NCBI GenBank assembly: GCA_046349875.1
Contig: JAXMBN010000015.1
Coordinates: 1-64,000, forward strand
Reading direction: 5' to 3'
Source: JAXMBN01 sp046349875
GTDB taxonomy: Bacteria; Planctomycetota; Planctomycetia; Pirellulales; Pirellulaceae
Length of the DNA stretch: 64,000 nt
The notes under the pieces were generated by a model. That model made no database searches. It was not told the DNA's origin and was given only the letters and a program-made list of their open reading frames with translations. Below, piece after piece: positions 17,492 to 25,705 of this stretch (position 1 is its first letter; every line of letters begins with the position of its first letter). Position numbers and translations under genes: made by a program.

Positions 17492-17709
17492 ACTCGAATC
17501 GCTCTGTCAGCATTGTAGGCCCGTAACGCTAAGGGACCGATACCAATTCTTGAAAACTCCAATTCACTTCGAATTCGGCGTTTTATGTGGACAAGGGTTC
17601 AGCGTTGAGAAGAAGGATCTCGTAGTTGGAGCTATCAGGTTATACTGACACTTGGTCTTGTTCCTCAGCCGAACCTGAGGTGACGCCCCCTTACTGCCTA
17701 AACTCATCT

Positions 17710-18150
17710 ATGAAGTCTCGACGCGCACCGACGAACCAACACCAACGCACTCGAAGGGATCATGCCAGCGAGACGGCGGAGGACTATGTCGAGGCCATAG
17801 CGGATATCGTCGAAAGATCCGATCGTTGTCGGGTAACCGATCTTGCAGCCCAGTTTGCTGTCTCGCATGTGACCGTTACCAAAACCCTTGCAAGGCTCAA
17901 AAAAGAAGGGCTCGTCGAGTCCGAGCCGTATGGGCCGATCCATTTGACGGCAACGGGTCTCAAGATGGCGAAAGATTCCAAGATTCGCCATGAAATCGTG
18001 GTGCAATTCCTGTTGGCGATCGGTGTCAGTGAGCAAACGGCAGCGACCGATTCGGAAGGGATCGAGCATCACGTGAGTCGAGAAACCTTGGAGTGCATGC
18101 GCGACTTCTGCGCCAAGCTGGTAAATACCAAATTCAAAGCGTCGACTTGA
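17710..18150 (+). CDS. mntR: DtxR/MntR-family metal-dependent transcriptional regulator
   Basis: About 146 residues from the ATG at 17710; the frame is open further upstream (17626) but without a proper start. It has the N-terminal winged helix of DtxR-type regulators (AEDYVEAIADIVERSDRCRVTDLAAQFAVSHVTVTKTLARLKKEGLV) and the metal/dimer region with GIEHHVSRETLE, which matches the enterobacterial-type MntR C-terminus. Family members bind Mn(II) and repress manganese importers or activate exporters. There is no SH3-like third domain. No manganese transporter is adjacent; TruD follows. The gene symbol is by resemblance. Confidence 0.85.
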   Translation: MKSRRAPTNQHQRTRRDHASETAEDYVEAIADIVERSDRCRVTDLAAQFAVSHVTVTKTLARLKKEGLVESEPYGPIHLTATGLKMAKDSKIRHEIVVQFLLAIGVSEQTAATDSEGIEHHVSRETLECMRDFCAKLVNTKFKAST

Positions 18151-18210
18151 AATGACGCAATCCTATAACCTTGTTCCGCACCCTACCCTGTTGTCTGCAC
18201 TGCACCATTC

Positions 18211-19428
18211 ATGAAGCTCAAGTCATTGCCCGAAGATTTTCAAGTCTTGGAGAAAACCGAGTTCAAGACAGGGCATGGTCCCTTCGCTCTTTATCGATTG
18301 ACCAAGAAGTCGATCGGTACACCCGAGGCCATACAAATCGTCTTGCGCCATTGGAATTTGAGTCGTGGGCAGGTGAGCTACGGGGGGCTCAAGGATCGTC
18401 ATGCCGTTACGACTCAGTACTTAACATTGCATCAAGGTCCCAATCGAAACATTGAGGAGCGAAGTTTTCAGCTGGAATATCTCGGCCAGGCCAATCGCCC
18501 TTTCGGTCCGCACGATATCCTTGCCAACGAATTCCAAATCACCCTTCGAGGAATTGCGGCTTCGCGACTTTCAGGTTTAGAGAACGCCTTCAAGAAGATC
18601 GGATCGACGGGTGTTGTCAACTATTTCGATGATCAGCGTTTTGGTTCGCTGGGTGTCTCCGGTGAGTTCATCGCGGTACCTTGGTGTCAAGGAAACTATG
18701 AACGCGCTCTCTATTTAGCGCTTGCCGAACCCAATACTCACGATCGCCCTCGTGAGAAGGAACAAAAACAGATTCTTCGCGATCATTGGGGGCAATGGAT
18801 TCGTTGCAAAGAACTTTTAGACCGATCGCATCGGCGCAGTATCGTGACCTATCTTTGTGATCATCCACAAGACTTTCGACGGGCCATTGCATTGATTCGC
18901 AACGACCTGCGTAGTCTCTATGTGGCTGCCTTCCAAAGTTATCTCTGGAATCGTTGGCTAAGTTCGATTATCGAGGCCGCCTTGCCATTGGAATCTCGCG
19001 AAACGATTTCAAGCCGCTGTGGTGAATTGTGGGTGCCGCGAGGCATGAGTCCTGCGGTTGAATTCTTGCAAGAGCTCGAGTTGCCACTCCCTTCAGCAAG
19101 GCAAAAGGAATGGCCCACCGCATGGAAATCTCAGCTGGATTCGCTTTTGGAGCACTTGAATTTAGACACCACCCAAATTCGCTTGAAGTATCCACGCGAT
19201 ACGTTCTTCTCAAAAGGCGAGCGCCGCTGTTGGCTCCAGGTTCCTGGGTTAACTTGGAAGGTCGAGGAAGACAAACAGCGGCGAGGGCGATATACTGCTG
19301 TTCTCCAGTTTGAACTCCCCAAAGGGGCTTATGCAACGATGATCGTGAAGCATTTCACCCAGGTTGCCGAAGAGCCTACAATTGCAGAAAATGAAGAGGA
19401 CTGTTCAGATCCATCGTTAAAAAAGTAA
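18211..19428 (+). CDS. truD: tRNA pseudouridine(13) synthase TruD
   Basis: A 405-residue TruD, which makes pseudouridine at tRNA-Glu position 13. Visible family features: the N-terminal LPEDFQVLE motif, the catalytic loop GGLKDRHAVTTQ (Asp62), the NYFDDQRFGS motif, and the TruD insertion domain roughly between residues 150 and 330 (a less conserved middle). The C-terminal TWKVEEDKQRRGRYTAVLQF and LPKGAYATMIVKHF are typical end motifs. The length is slightly longer than E. coli TruD (about 350). The start ATG at 18211 gives the expected KLKSLPEDF beginning, with only a weak ribosome site. Confidence 0.93.
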   Translation: MKLKSLPEDFQVLEKTEFKTGHGPFALYRLTKKSIGTPEAIQIVLRHWNLSRGQVSYGGLKDRHAVTTQYLTLHQGPNRNIEERSFQLEYLGQANRPFGPHDILANEFQITLRGIAASRLSGLENAFKKIGSTGVVNYFDDQRFGSLGVSGEFIAVPWCQGNYERALYLALAEPNTHDRPREKEQKQILRDHWGQWIRCKELLDRSHRRSIVTYLCDHPQDFRRAIALIRNDLRSLYVAAFQSYLWNRWLSSIIEAALPLESRETISSRCGELWVPRGMSPAVEFLQELELPLPSARQKEWPTAWKSQLDSLLEHLNLDTTQIRLKYPRDTFFSKGERRCWLQVPGLTWKVEEDKQRRGRYTAVLQFELPKGAYATMIVKHFTQVAEEPTIAENEEDCSDPSLKK

Positions 19429-19633
19429 GGTGGATGGAACGAATGGCCCAGTGTTGGATGCAATCGCTGCGTGGTGATGGAAATCGATCACGTTATCTGG
19501 GCCAGTCGACTGGATAGCCCCGAGTCTTAGAATGCACTTCGAAGCGTTTATCCCACCTCAAAGTCGCTTCAACATGTGATAGTATCGATTCCTCACTTCA
19601 ACGCGCAGTGATACTGGATCCACGGAGACTGCA

Positions 19634-20653
19634 ATGGAATTTTGGCCCCGAAGTTCTCGAGTCACCACATCGATGGTGTTAGGCTGCTCCCTTTTGACGG
19701 GTGGCGCAGCGCTTTTGGCAGACGACAAGGCACCTCGCGGGTTGCCGGAAGTCAAAGCACCGGCCGACAATCCTCAAGCTGCTGAAAAGATTGAACTTGG
19801 TCGACAACTCTTTTTTGATCCACGTCTTTCGATCGACAACTCGGTAAGTTGTGCGAGTTGCCACGATCCGAAGAAAGGCTGGTCCAACAATGAAGCCAAT
19901 GCTGCTGGAGTAGGAGGTCAGCGTGGTGGACGCAACGCGCCCACGGTGATCAATTCGGCATACGCTCGCTTTCAATTTTGGGATGGTCGCGCGGGAACGC
20001 TCGAAGATCAAGCACTCGGACCTATCGCCAATCCTATTGAGATGAATCTGCCAATCGACAAGATGGTGGAGAAGGTCAATGCCATTGAGGGATATCGCGC
20101 ACAGTTTCAAAAGGTCTTTGGCTCCGATGTAACGGCGCCCAATGTAGCCAAGGCCATTGCAGCTTTCGAACGGACAGTTCTCTCTGGAGATGCCCCCTAC
20201 GATCGCTTTAAGGCCGGCGATAAAACGGCACTGTCGGAGAAAGGGCAACGCGGTATGCGTCTCTTCTTTGGTAAAGCCAATTGTTCAAGCTGCCATGCAG
20301 GTCCAAGCTTTACCGATAATGCATTCCACAACATTGGTGTTGGAATGGATAAGGCAGAACCAGACCAAGGACGATTTGCCATCAGCAAGATTGTGGGAGA
20401 TACCGGTGCATTCAAGACGCCAACCTTGCGCGATATCGCCAAGACGGCACCGTATATGCACGATGGATCGCACGCGACGCTGGAAGAAGTGGTCAATTAT
20501 TACGATCGCGGTGGACATGCCAATCCTTATCTCGATGAAGAGCTCTACGCTCTGCGGCTAACACCCGAAGATAAAGAGTGCTTGGTTGAGTTTTTGCGCG
20601 TAGGATTGACCAGTGCTAAGTACCCTGATTCCGAACCACCCAAGCTTCCATAG
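19634..20653 (+). CDS. di-haem cytochrome c peroxidase (CcpA/MauG family), periplasmic
   Basis: A 339-residue protein with a signal peptide (hydrophobic SMVLGCSLLTGGAALLA, cleavage near residue 30) and two haem-attachment motifs: CASCH (residues 73-77) and CSSCH (218-222). The surrounding IELGRQLFFDPRLS, FWDGRAGTLEDQA, and YMHDGSHATLEEVVNYYDRGG segments are diagnostic of bacterial di-haem peroxidases; the Met in YMHDGS is the likely distal ligand of the high-potential haem. It would reduce hydrogen peroxide in the periplasm or act in oxidative chemistry like MauG. GGAGA lies 8 nt before the ATG. The next gene, a secreted beta-propeller, follows on the same strand with a short gap. Confidence 0.92.
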   Translation: MEFWPRSSRVTTSMVLGCSLLTGGAALLADDKAPRGLPEVKAPADNPQAAEKIELGRQLFFDPRLSIDNSVSCASCHDPKKGWSNNEANAAGVGGQRGGRNAPTVINSAYARFQFWDGRAGTLEDQALGPIANPIEMNLPIDKMVEKVNAIEGYRAQFQKVFGSDVTAPNVAKAIAAFERTVLSGDAPYDRFKAGDKTALSEKGQRGMRLFFGKANCSSCHAGPSFTDNAFHNIGVGMDKAEPDQGRFAISKIVGDTGAFKTPTLRDIAKTAPYMHDGSHATLEEVVNYYDRGGHANPYLDEELYALRLTPEDKECLVEFLRVGLTSAKYPDSEPPKLP

Positions 20654-20723
20654 AGTGGCTTACATACGTTTTTGAAACATCCCTTTGTTGATGATACGCT
20701 TTCAATTTGATGGAGAATCAATC

Positions 20724-21752
20724 TTGAAGAAGTTCTTCTTTAGTCTGGCGTTTGCGACCCTGCTTACCGCCAATCTCAGCGCACAAGACGCTGCCAAGGC
20801 CGATGCGCCAAAACCAGCGGGACCTGCGATGAACGTATTGGTTGAGGGACTCGATAACCCCTCGGGCATTGCGGTTCAGCCAGAAACCGGTGTGGTGTTC
20901 GTGTCCGATAGCGGTGCAGCTCGCATCGTGAAGATTGTCGATGGTAAGATCGAGCCTGTCGTCGTTGAATTCAAAACCGACGTCTATGGCAAGGGCCCCA
21001 AGTACAACATCGGGCCCTTGGGATTGTTGTTCCTCGACAAGAATACGTTGGTCGTCGGTGGTGGTGACCTGCCTGACGGCGAAGAACTGCTCTATGTCTT
21101 CGATCTGACCGACATGAAAGAACCGCTCAAGGCAAGTGCACCTAAAGCCAAGTTTGCCTTGGCTGCCGAAGGTGAAGTTAAAGGCGAAGGCAACTTCTAC
21201 GCGTTGGCGATGGCCGATGGCGCAATCTTCGCAACCTCGAATGGTGACGACACCAAGGGTTGGGTTGCTCGTGCAAATCTTGAAGGAAACAACGTCAAGA
21301 GTTTTGAGCGTTCTATTGCGACCAAAGAAGCAGTGGAAGTCGATGCTCCTGTGGGTATCACCACAAGCCCCAAGGGTGAATTGGTGATTGGTCAGATGGG
21401 TGAAGTCAACGTTCCCAACGATAGCTTGTTGACGTTCTACGATCCTAAGACCAAAGAAAAGTTGCTCAACCTTCCAACGCAGCTCTTCGATATCACCGGT
21501 TTGGCTTATAGCCCACGCGGTCAATTGTATGCCACAGACTTTGCTTGGATGGACACAACCCAGGGCGGATTGTTCCAGCTTCTAAAAGACGCCGATAAGG
21601 GTGTGAAGACCAAGAAGATTGTGGCCTTGGACAAACCTACCGCCATGGCGTTCGGGCCAGATGGCACGCTTTATGTAACCGTCTTCGGCCCCGAAGCGAA
21701 AGAAGGGGAACCCAAGAAGGGTGCCGTCATGAAGATCGATCCAGGTCTTTAA
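20724..21752 (+). CDS. secreted NHL/SMP-30-like beta-propeller protein
   Basis: I place the start at TTG 20724 because GGAG is 7 nt upstream and the protein then begins directly with a signal peptide (KKFFFSLAFATLLTANLSAQD); an ATG at 20685 would add an unlikely charged leader. The mature part (about 320 residues) has repeated beta-propeller blade motifs: LDNPSGIAVQPETGVVFVSD, PLGLLFLDKNTLVVGGGDL, ITGLAYSPRGQLYATDF, AMAFGPDGTLYVTVF. The alanine/proline-rich linker after the signal peptide suggests surface or periplasmic location. No catalytic residues are assigned. It is next to the di-haem peroxidase, and a strong terminator follows, so the two may form a unit. Confidence 0.85.
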   Translation: MKKFFFSLAFATLLTANLSAQDAAKADAPKPAGPAMNVLVEGLDNPSGIAVQPETGVVFVSDSGAARIVKIVDGKIEPVVVEFKTDVYGKGPKYNIGPLGLLFLDKNTLVVGGGDLPDGEELLYVFDLTDMKEPLKASAPKAKFALAAEGEVKGEGNFYALAMADGAIFATSNGDDTKGWVARANLEGNNVKSFERSIATKEAVEVDAPVGITTSPKGELVIGQMGEVNVPNDSLLTFYDPKTKEKLLNLPTQLFDITGLAYSPRGQLYATDFAWMDTTQGGLFQLLKDADKGVKTKKIVALDKPTAMAFGPDGTLYVTVFGPEAKEGEPKKGAVMKIDPGL

Positions 21753-21777
21753 TCACTTCTGACTCTCAAAAAATAGA

Positions 21778-21817
21778 ACGCGGTATTGGACTTCGAGGTC
21801 AGTACCGCGTTTTTTTA
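21778..21817 (+). terminator. rho-independent terminator after the beta-propeller gene
   Basis: An 8-bp perfect stem (ACGCGGTA / TACCGCGT, 21778-21785 and 21803-21810), with a possible inner GAC...GTC pairing around a TTCG tetraloop, followed by seven T residues. It lies 26 bp after the TAA of the preceding gene on the plus strand. Confidence 0.9.
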
Positions 21818-21871
21818 TTCCACAAAGAGTAATCACACAGCGAAGCGCTTGCCCGCGATACCAAGGCTCAT

Positions 21872-22834
21872 TTATAGAGGTGCCGGGATATCGCGTTTGC
21901 AGAAGATCGCCGCGCCTATTGCATAGGCGATCGCCCCGATCGCAAACAAAATCAAAGCAAAGCCGAGTGGCCCTGGTGTATAGGTTGAGCCTTCTGAAAC
22001 CCAGACTGCCCAAACCATCGAGGCATCCTTCTTCACCACCTGCACCGTCCAGTCGGGTTGATAGGCTGAAAGAAAAGTGAAAACTTTGAGTGCCCCAAGT
22101 TTGGGTGCCGACTTAGCAAGTACATACAAGAGCAACTGCGTTACGTAGATACCCAAAACGGTACCGATCGTTCGAGATCGAAGCCTTTCCCAACTGCTGC
22201 ATAGTACGCTCAATCCAAGGACGACCCAACCTAGCCCGAGGAGATGAATCGAAGGCATCGAGTACAGTTGGAATGGAACCAACTCGGCCAAGGGGACGCG
22301 TGTTTTTTCTACTGTGGCAAAGGGGTTCTGCAAAGGAATGGGGATACCTGGGATTTGAATCGAAGGGGTTTCGACACGCATCAAAACCGAATTGGTTTGG
22401 ATTCCAGCGAACAATCCAAGGTGAGCCGCTAAGACCAAGCCAATGAGACCAAGAATCGTAACGAGACCATGGGCGGCAAGAAGTTGCGATCGACGTACTG
22501 GTTGGGCAAGCATCATTTCCATCGTACCGCGACCAATCTCTCCACTTACAACGTCGCTACCACGAGCGATGCTCCATACCAAGATGCAAAGCACGAGAAT
22601 CGGCTCGTCATACGTTAACGCTACCACACCCTCGTAGGTCAAAAACTGTTCCAAGGGGACGGGTGAGAACTTTTCAAGGTTGCGAATTTGATCGAGCAAA
22701 GGTGCAAAGCCCGAGAGTTCGAATTGGCATACAGTCCAAATGCGCATCCAGGGAAAAATCAGCAACATGAGGGCGCACGATACCCAAAGCCATTGAGACT
22801 CGCGAAGATACTTTTTGAGGAGCCAGCGAAACAC
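21872..22834 (-). CDS. ABC-2 type transporter permease
   Basis: A 320-residue membrane protein with about six hydrophobic segments (for example WLWVSCALMLLIFPWMRIWT, LLAAHGLVTILGLIGLVLAAHLGLF and the last FALILFAIGAIAYAIGAAIF). The intracellular loop SGEIGRGTMEMMLAQPVRRSQLLAAHG is the characteristic segment of ABC-2/NatB-type permeases that contacts the ATPase. It begins at the base where the upstream ATP-binding gene ends (one-base overlap at 22834), so the two are translationally coupled. The substrate is unknown. The partner ATPase appears frame-damaged, so the transporter may be non-functional if the sequence is right. Confidence 0.85.
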   Translation of the reverse strand: MFRWLLKKYLRESQWLWVSCALMLLIFPWMRIWTVCQFELSGFAPLLDQIRNLEKFSPVPLEQFLTYEGVVALTYDEPILVLCILVWSIARGSDVVSGEIGRGTMEMMLAQPVRRSQLLAAHGLVTILGLIGLVLAAHLGLFAGIQTNSVLMRVETPSIQIPGIPIPLQNPFATVEKTRVPLAELVPFQLYSMPSIHLLGLGWVVLGLSVLCSSWERLRSRTIGTVLGIYVTQLLLYVLAKSAPKLGALKVFTFLSAYQPDWTVQVVKKDASMVWAVWVSEGSTYTPGPLGFALILFAIGAIAYAIGAAIFCKRDIPAPL

Positions 22835-23751
22835 TATGCGTCCTCTCTTCCATGGAACTGCTCATAGATACTTCGGAGGCCAAAGGGCTCCAGACGCGTC
22901 CTGGTGAAAGGCTGCTGTGAAAGCCATGTCCAATAGCGATCGAGATCACCTTCCAAGCTGAGTACGATTTGGTCATCCTCGCGCGAAAGAATCGACACGC
23001 CTTCGATCAGAGATGCCTTGAGATCATAACGGAACGCAGTGTTTCCATGATTGCTTGGCAGTGTAGCTCGCAATCGATAAAGAGCCCGCATGTCGTGCAT
23101 GTCTTGCTCATGGACGATGCGTCCTTTTTTGACGATGGCCGCGTGGTCGCATACCTCTTCGATTTCGTCGAGAACATGCGAGCAAAATAGAAGTGTTTGT
23201 CCTTGTTGTTTGGCTCGCTGGATCAATCGAAGTACTTCGAAGCGAACCGTTGGATCGAGGTTCGCAGTTGGCTCATCCAAAATCACGAGTGGCGCATGGT
23301 TTCCCAATGCGATGGCCAGTGCCAATTTTTGCTTCATGCCGGTCGACATCCATGCGACTCGTCGCGAGGTGTCCAAGTCCAACTGCTGTGCAATCGTCTT
23401 CGCTAATTCTAAATCGCCTCGCGGATGCAAGTGCGCGAAGAACTCAAGGACTTGATGACCACGCATCAGCCCCGAAGAGCTGGCCTCCGCTGGCAAATAC
23501 GAAATGTGACGACGGACGCCCAGTGAGTCGAGATGGCTGCTCTTCCCCATCACCAATACATCCCCATGGGTTGGTTTTGAGAAAGCCGAGCATCGTTCGA
23601 ATAAAGGTTGTTTTGCCGGCTCCGTTGGGGCCAAGCAGGCCAAAAACATTTCCTGGCTGGATTTGAGCGCAACGAAAAAACCACCGGAGCCGCTCGAACT
23701 TTGCCATAGACTTTGGCTAACCTCGCGAGCTTCAATCACCCATTGAACCAT
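22834..23751 (-). CDS. ABC transporter ATP-binding protein with scrambled N-terminal frame (Walker A lost)
   Basis: The C-terminal 240 residues read as a normal ABC ATPase: HISYLPAEASSSGLMRGHQVLEFF (Q-loop region), WMSTGMKQKLALAIALG (signature, MSTGMKQK variant), LVILDEPTANLDP (Walker B) and FCSHVLDEIEEVC (H-loop). The first about 60 residues in this frame are nonsense. The missing N-terminus is present in the other two frames: KVYGKVRA (about 23690-23715), then QIQPGNVFGLLGPNGAGKTT (Walker A, about 23600-23665), then back to this frame at PTHGDVLVMG. Three single-base insertions explain this, near 23715, 23666 and in the T run 23575-23578; together they restore the frame. As written, the protein has no P-loop and could not bind ATP. 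Confidence 0.85.
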   Translation of the reverse strand: MVQWVIEAREVSQSLWQSSSGSGGFFVALKSSQEMFLACLAPTEPAKQPLFERCSAFSKPTHGDVLVMGKSSHLDSLGVRRHISYLPAEASSSGLMRGHQVLEFFAHLHPRGDLELAKTIAQQLDLDTSRRVAWMSTGMKQKLALAIALGNHAPLVILDEPTANLDPTVRFEVLRLIQRAKQQGQTLLFCSHVLDEIEEVCDHAAIVKKGRIVHEQDMHDMRALYRLRATLPSNHGNTAFRYDLKASLIEGVSILSREDDQIVLSLEGDLDRYWTWLSQQPFTRTRLEPFGLRSIYEQFHGREDA

Positions 23752-23794
23752 CAAGGAATTCTTTCTACATCCGATTCAGCGCACGCGTTCAGTC

Positions 23795-23828
23795 GAATCG
23801 AGGTTATTGGCGAATCGAGGTTATTGGC
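23795..23828. repeat. 17-bp tandem duplication
   Basis: Two perfect adjacent copies of GAATCGAGGTTATTGGC lie in the gap upstream of the ABC ATPase gene. It is probably a slippage product; no function is evident. Confidence 0.8.
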
Positions 23829-23956
23829 GACCATGTTTCCGGCCAGAAACGATCCATCCTATCATGACCGAAATCGGTCGCAAAGATTCACGTGTTCTGC
23901 TTGCCGAGGTGTTGGTTGCCAGCACCATTCGATGCATGGAACCGCCAGAGGAACAA

Positions 23957-24331
23957 CTAGGTCCGCAATGACTCGAGAGATTTACGATCGGCAAACGTTT
24001 CGTCTGCGGCATGCCAAAAGCCGATCTCTTTTTCGCCAAGCTGCCAGCAAAGATAGGCAAACGTGCCATTAATGACCGAGGGAAAGGCGACGATCCCGTC
24101 TTCCGCCGATCGCAACAAGACCCCAAGCTTTTCCAATTCCGCAATGAACGCTTCGAGTTGGCGAGCTTCGGTTTGGACGTCTTGCTTGGTCTCTTCAAAC
24201 TCATCATCGTGAAACTGCGTCAGTTTACCTTCGCGGCGACGAATCAGCCGGTGAAGTTGAAGGCGACGCTCGACAAGTTCGCGGTGAGCCAACTGAATAT
24301 CGGCAACGATCAAGCGAAGAAGCGGCAACAT
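23957..24331 (-). CDS. DUF2203 family protein (N-terminus uncertain)
   Basis: A 124-residue protein matching the DUF2203 pattern: AMLPLLRLIVADIQLAHREL helix at the start, a charged coiled middle (QTEARQLEAFIAELEKLGV) and the conserved end DGIVAFPSVINGTFAYLCWQLGEKEIGFWHAADETFADR. Function of the family is unknown. The usual N-terminal motif (F-T-L-E-Q-A) is encoded just upstream of the visible ATG as RTSFSLEQATA, but there is no start codon there; a TAA at 24365-24367 separates it from an in-frame ATG at 24388 (MVQAAVN). So either translation begins at the internal ATG, or a point change created the stop. The gap from 24389 to 24568 holds only a 6-bp hairpin (24495-24510) without a clear T-run. 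Confidence 0.8.
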   Translation of the reverse strand: MLPLLRLIVADIQLAHRELVERRLQLHRLIRRREGKLTQFHDDEFEETKQDVQTEARQLEAFIAELEKLGVLLRSAEDGIVAFPSVINGTFAYLCWQLGEKEIGFWHAADETFADRKSLESLRT

Positions 24332-24568
24332 GGCAGTCGCTTGCTCAAGACTGAAAGAGGTTCTTTAGTTGACAGCCGCTTGGACCATGAACTTGCCTGT
24401 GTTTTGCGTAAATTACCAAGGCTTCCCGACTCTCCACTGTATCGGTTCGGGAACCCTTATTTTGAATCGATCTCCAATTCCAACAACGCCCCAACACCCC
24501 ATTGGGGGTGATTTTGAGTGAGATTTCCAGTTTTTCAAGCGTTATGTACCGTTTACAGCGGTTCGTCG

Positions 24569-25414
24569 CTAGACGTAATGGTTGGACGGGGCCATTCCCA
24601 ACGGTTCAGCGAGTTCGGATGCCACTTGATCGACCATGGGGCCGGTAACCGACATCGATCGACGGACCGCTCCGGCCACTAAACCGAGTTCCGCTAACTG
24701 AGCCATTCGACGAGGCTGACCGTTGCTTAGTTCCTGGATCCGAATAATCGCCTGAGAATCGAAGAGATCATCGGAGGCATTGGCTTTGAGCAAAGCCCAT
24801 TCGAAATAGTCGGCGGTTTGTGCCAGATCCCAAAGAGGAAGGTCGATTCGGAGTTCGCAGCGTTCTAAGAGCGATGAGTCCACATTGCGAAGTCCCTGGT
24901 CCTGTGAAGCTAGCACTAGAGTAGCACCACCAGGTAATTGACCGAGTCGCGCCATGTCTTCCCATACCAGAGAATGCGCCTTGTCGACATCGTCCAGGAG
25001 GAAAACCAATCGCTGGTTTTGAAGGGATACGCCGACCGACAAGTCTTCAATATCGCGCCAAACCAATTCCAGTGGTCGTGATGCAAACTGGTCCGAGGCT
25101 CCCGTTCCGAGACGCAGACTGGCCACGATTCGCCGTGGCAGTTCACCATGCATCAGTCCCGTCATCGAAACGTAAACCAACTCCGGGGACTGACCCCGAT
25201 GGGTCTTGCCGAGATTCCACTTGAGATTTCGGAGAAGGGATGATTTGCCAACTCCCGTTGGACCAACCATCAAACCAATTTCACGTTGGTTTTCGATGAG
25301 GAAGCCGATCCGAGCCATAGCTTCATCGACCGAGCCTCCGGTGTAGAAAAAAGGCTTGGTGTTGCCATGGGTAAAAGGAGACTGAGCCAGTTTCCAATAG
25401 GTTAGGTGGTTCAT
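24569..25414 (-). CDS. AAA ATPase, ExeA/MshM-like
   Basis: About 281 residues from the ATG at 25414 (GGAAG 8 nt upstream; the frame is open to 25471 but the family start is MNHLTYWKLAQSPF). It has Walker A GPTGVGKSS, Walker B VFLLDDVDKA, a sensor-like LVLASQD and the ELSNGQPRRMAQLAELGLVAGA segment typical of ExeA-type ATPases of secretion and pilus systems (also found as stand-alone proteins in planctomycetes). There is no peptidoglycan-binding domain and no adjacent secretion gene, so the role is open. Probably cytoplasmic. Confidence 0.82.
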   Translation of the reverse strand: MNHLTYWKLAQSPFTHGNTKPFFYTGGSVDEAMARIGFLIENQREIGLMVGPTGVGKSSLLRNLKWNLGKTHRGQSPELVYVSMTGLMHGELPRRIVASLRLGTGASDQFASRPLELVWRDIEDLSVGVSLQNQRLVFLLDDVDKAHSLVWEDMARLGQLPGGATLVLASQDQGLRNVDSSLLERCELRIDLPLWDLAQTADYFEWALLKANASDDLFDSQAIIRIQELSNGQPRRMAQLAELGLVAGAVRRSMSVTGPMVDQVASELAEPLGMAPSNHYV

Positions 25415-25573
25415 TGCTAGCTTCCATCGCCTTTTCAAAGATTCGTCGCGGACCTCTCGGTGGTGGACCACGGTTTCTTCGTCACCATCGGCATCCGTGT
25501 CGCATCCTTGCCATCTATTTCCCCAAATTCATTGGGATTGGCTCCATTTTTTGAAATGCCTTCACTCACCCAT

Positions 25574-25602
25574 CAACGATAGGTGCCATCCACCTATTGT
25601 TG
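25574..25602. repeat. hairpin repeat, copy 2
   Basis: An imperfect inverted repeat (CAAC-g-ATAGGTG, loop CCATC, CACCTAT-t-GTTG; 11 pairs with one G/T position) between the AAA ATPase and the SGNH-like gene. It shares the CCACCTATTGTTG arm with the hairpin at 16259-16281. Confidence 0.7.
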
Positions 25603-25705
25603 AATCTTTTCGCTGGAGCCTTGATTGCGGACGGCTTGCGGGCCATTTAGGATGAAGGCTTCTTGCCTCCCTCCACGCTCCTTTCTCTGAGTTCACAGGC
25701 TTGTT

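Noticed and set aside
20718..21524. 268-codon minus-strand frame opposite the beta-propeller gene
   Set aside because: The plus-strand frame has a signal peptide, ribosome site and blade motifs; the minus frame has none.
23795..23828. Attachment site or mobile-element target duplication
   Set aside because: The two copies are directly adjacent with nothing between them and no integrase gene nearby.
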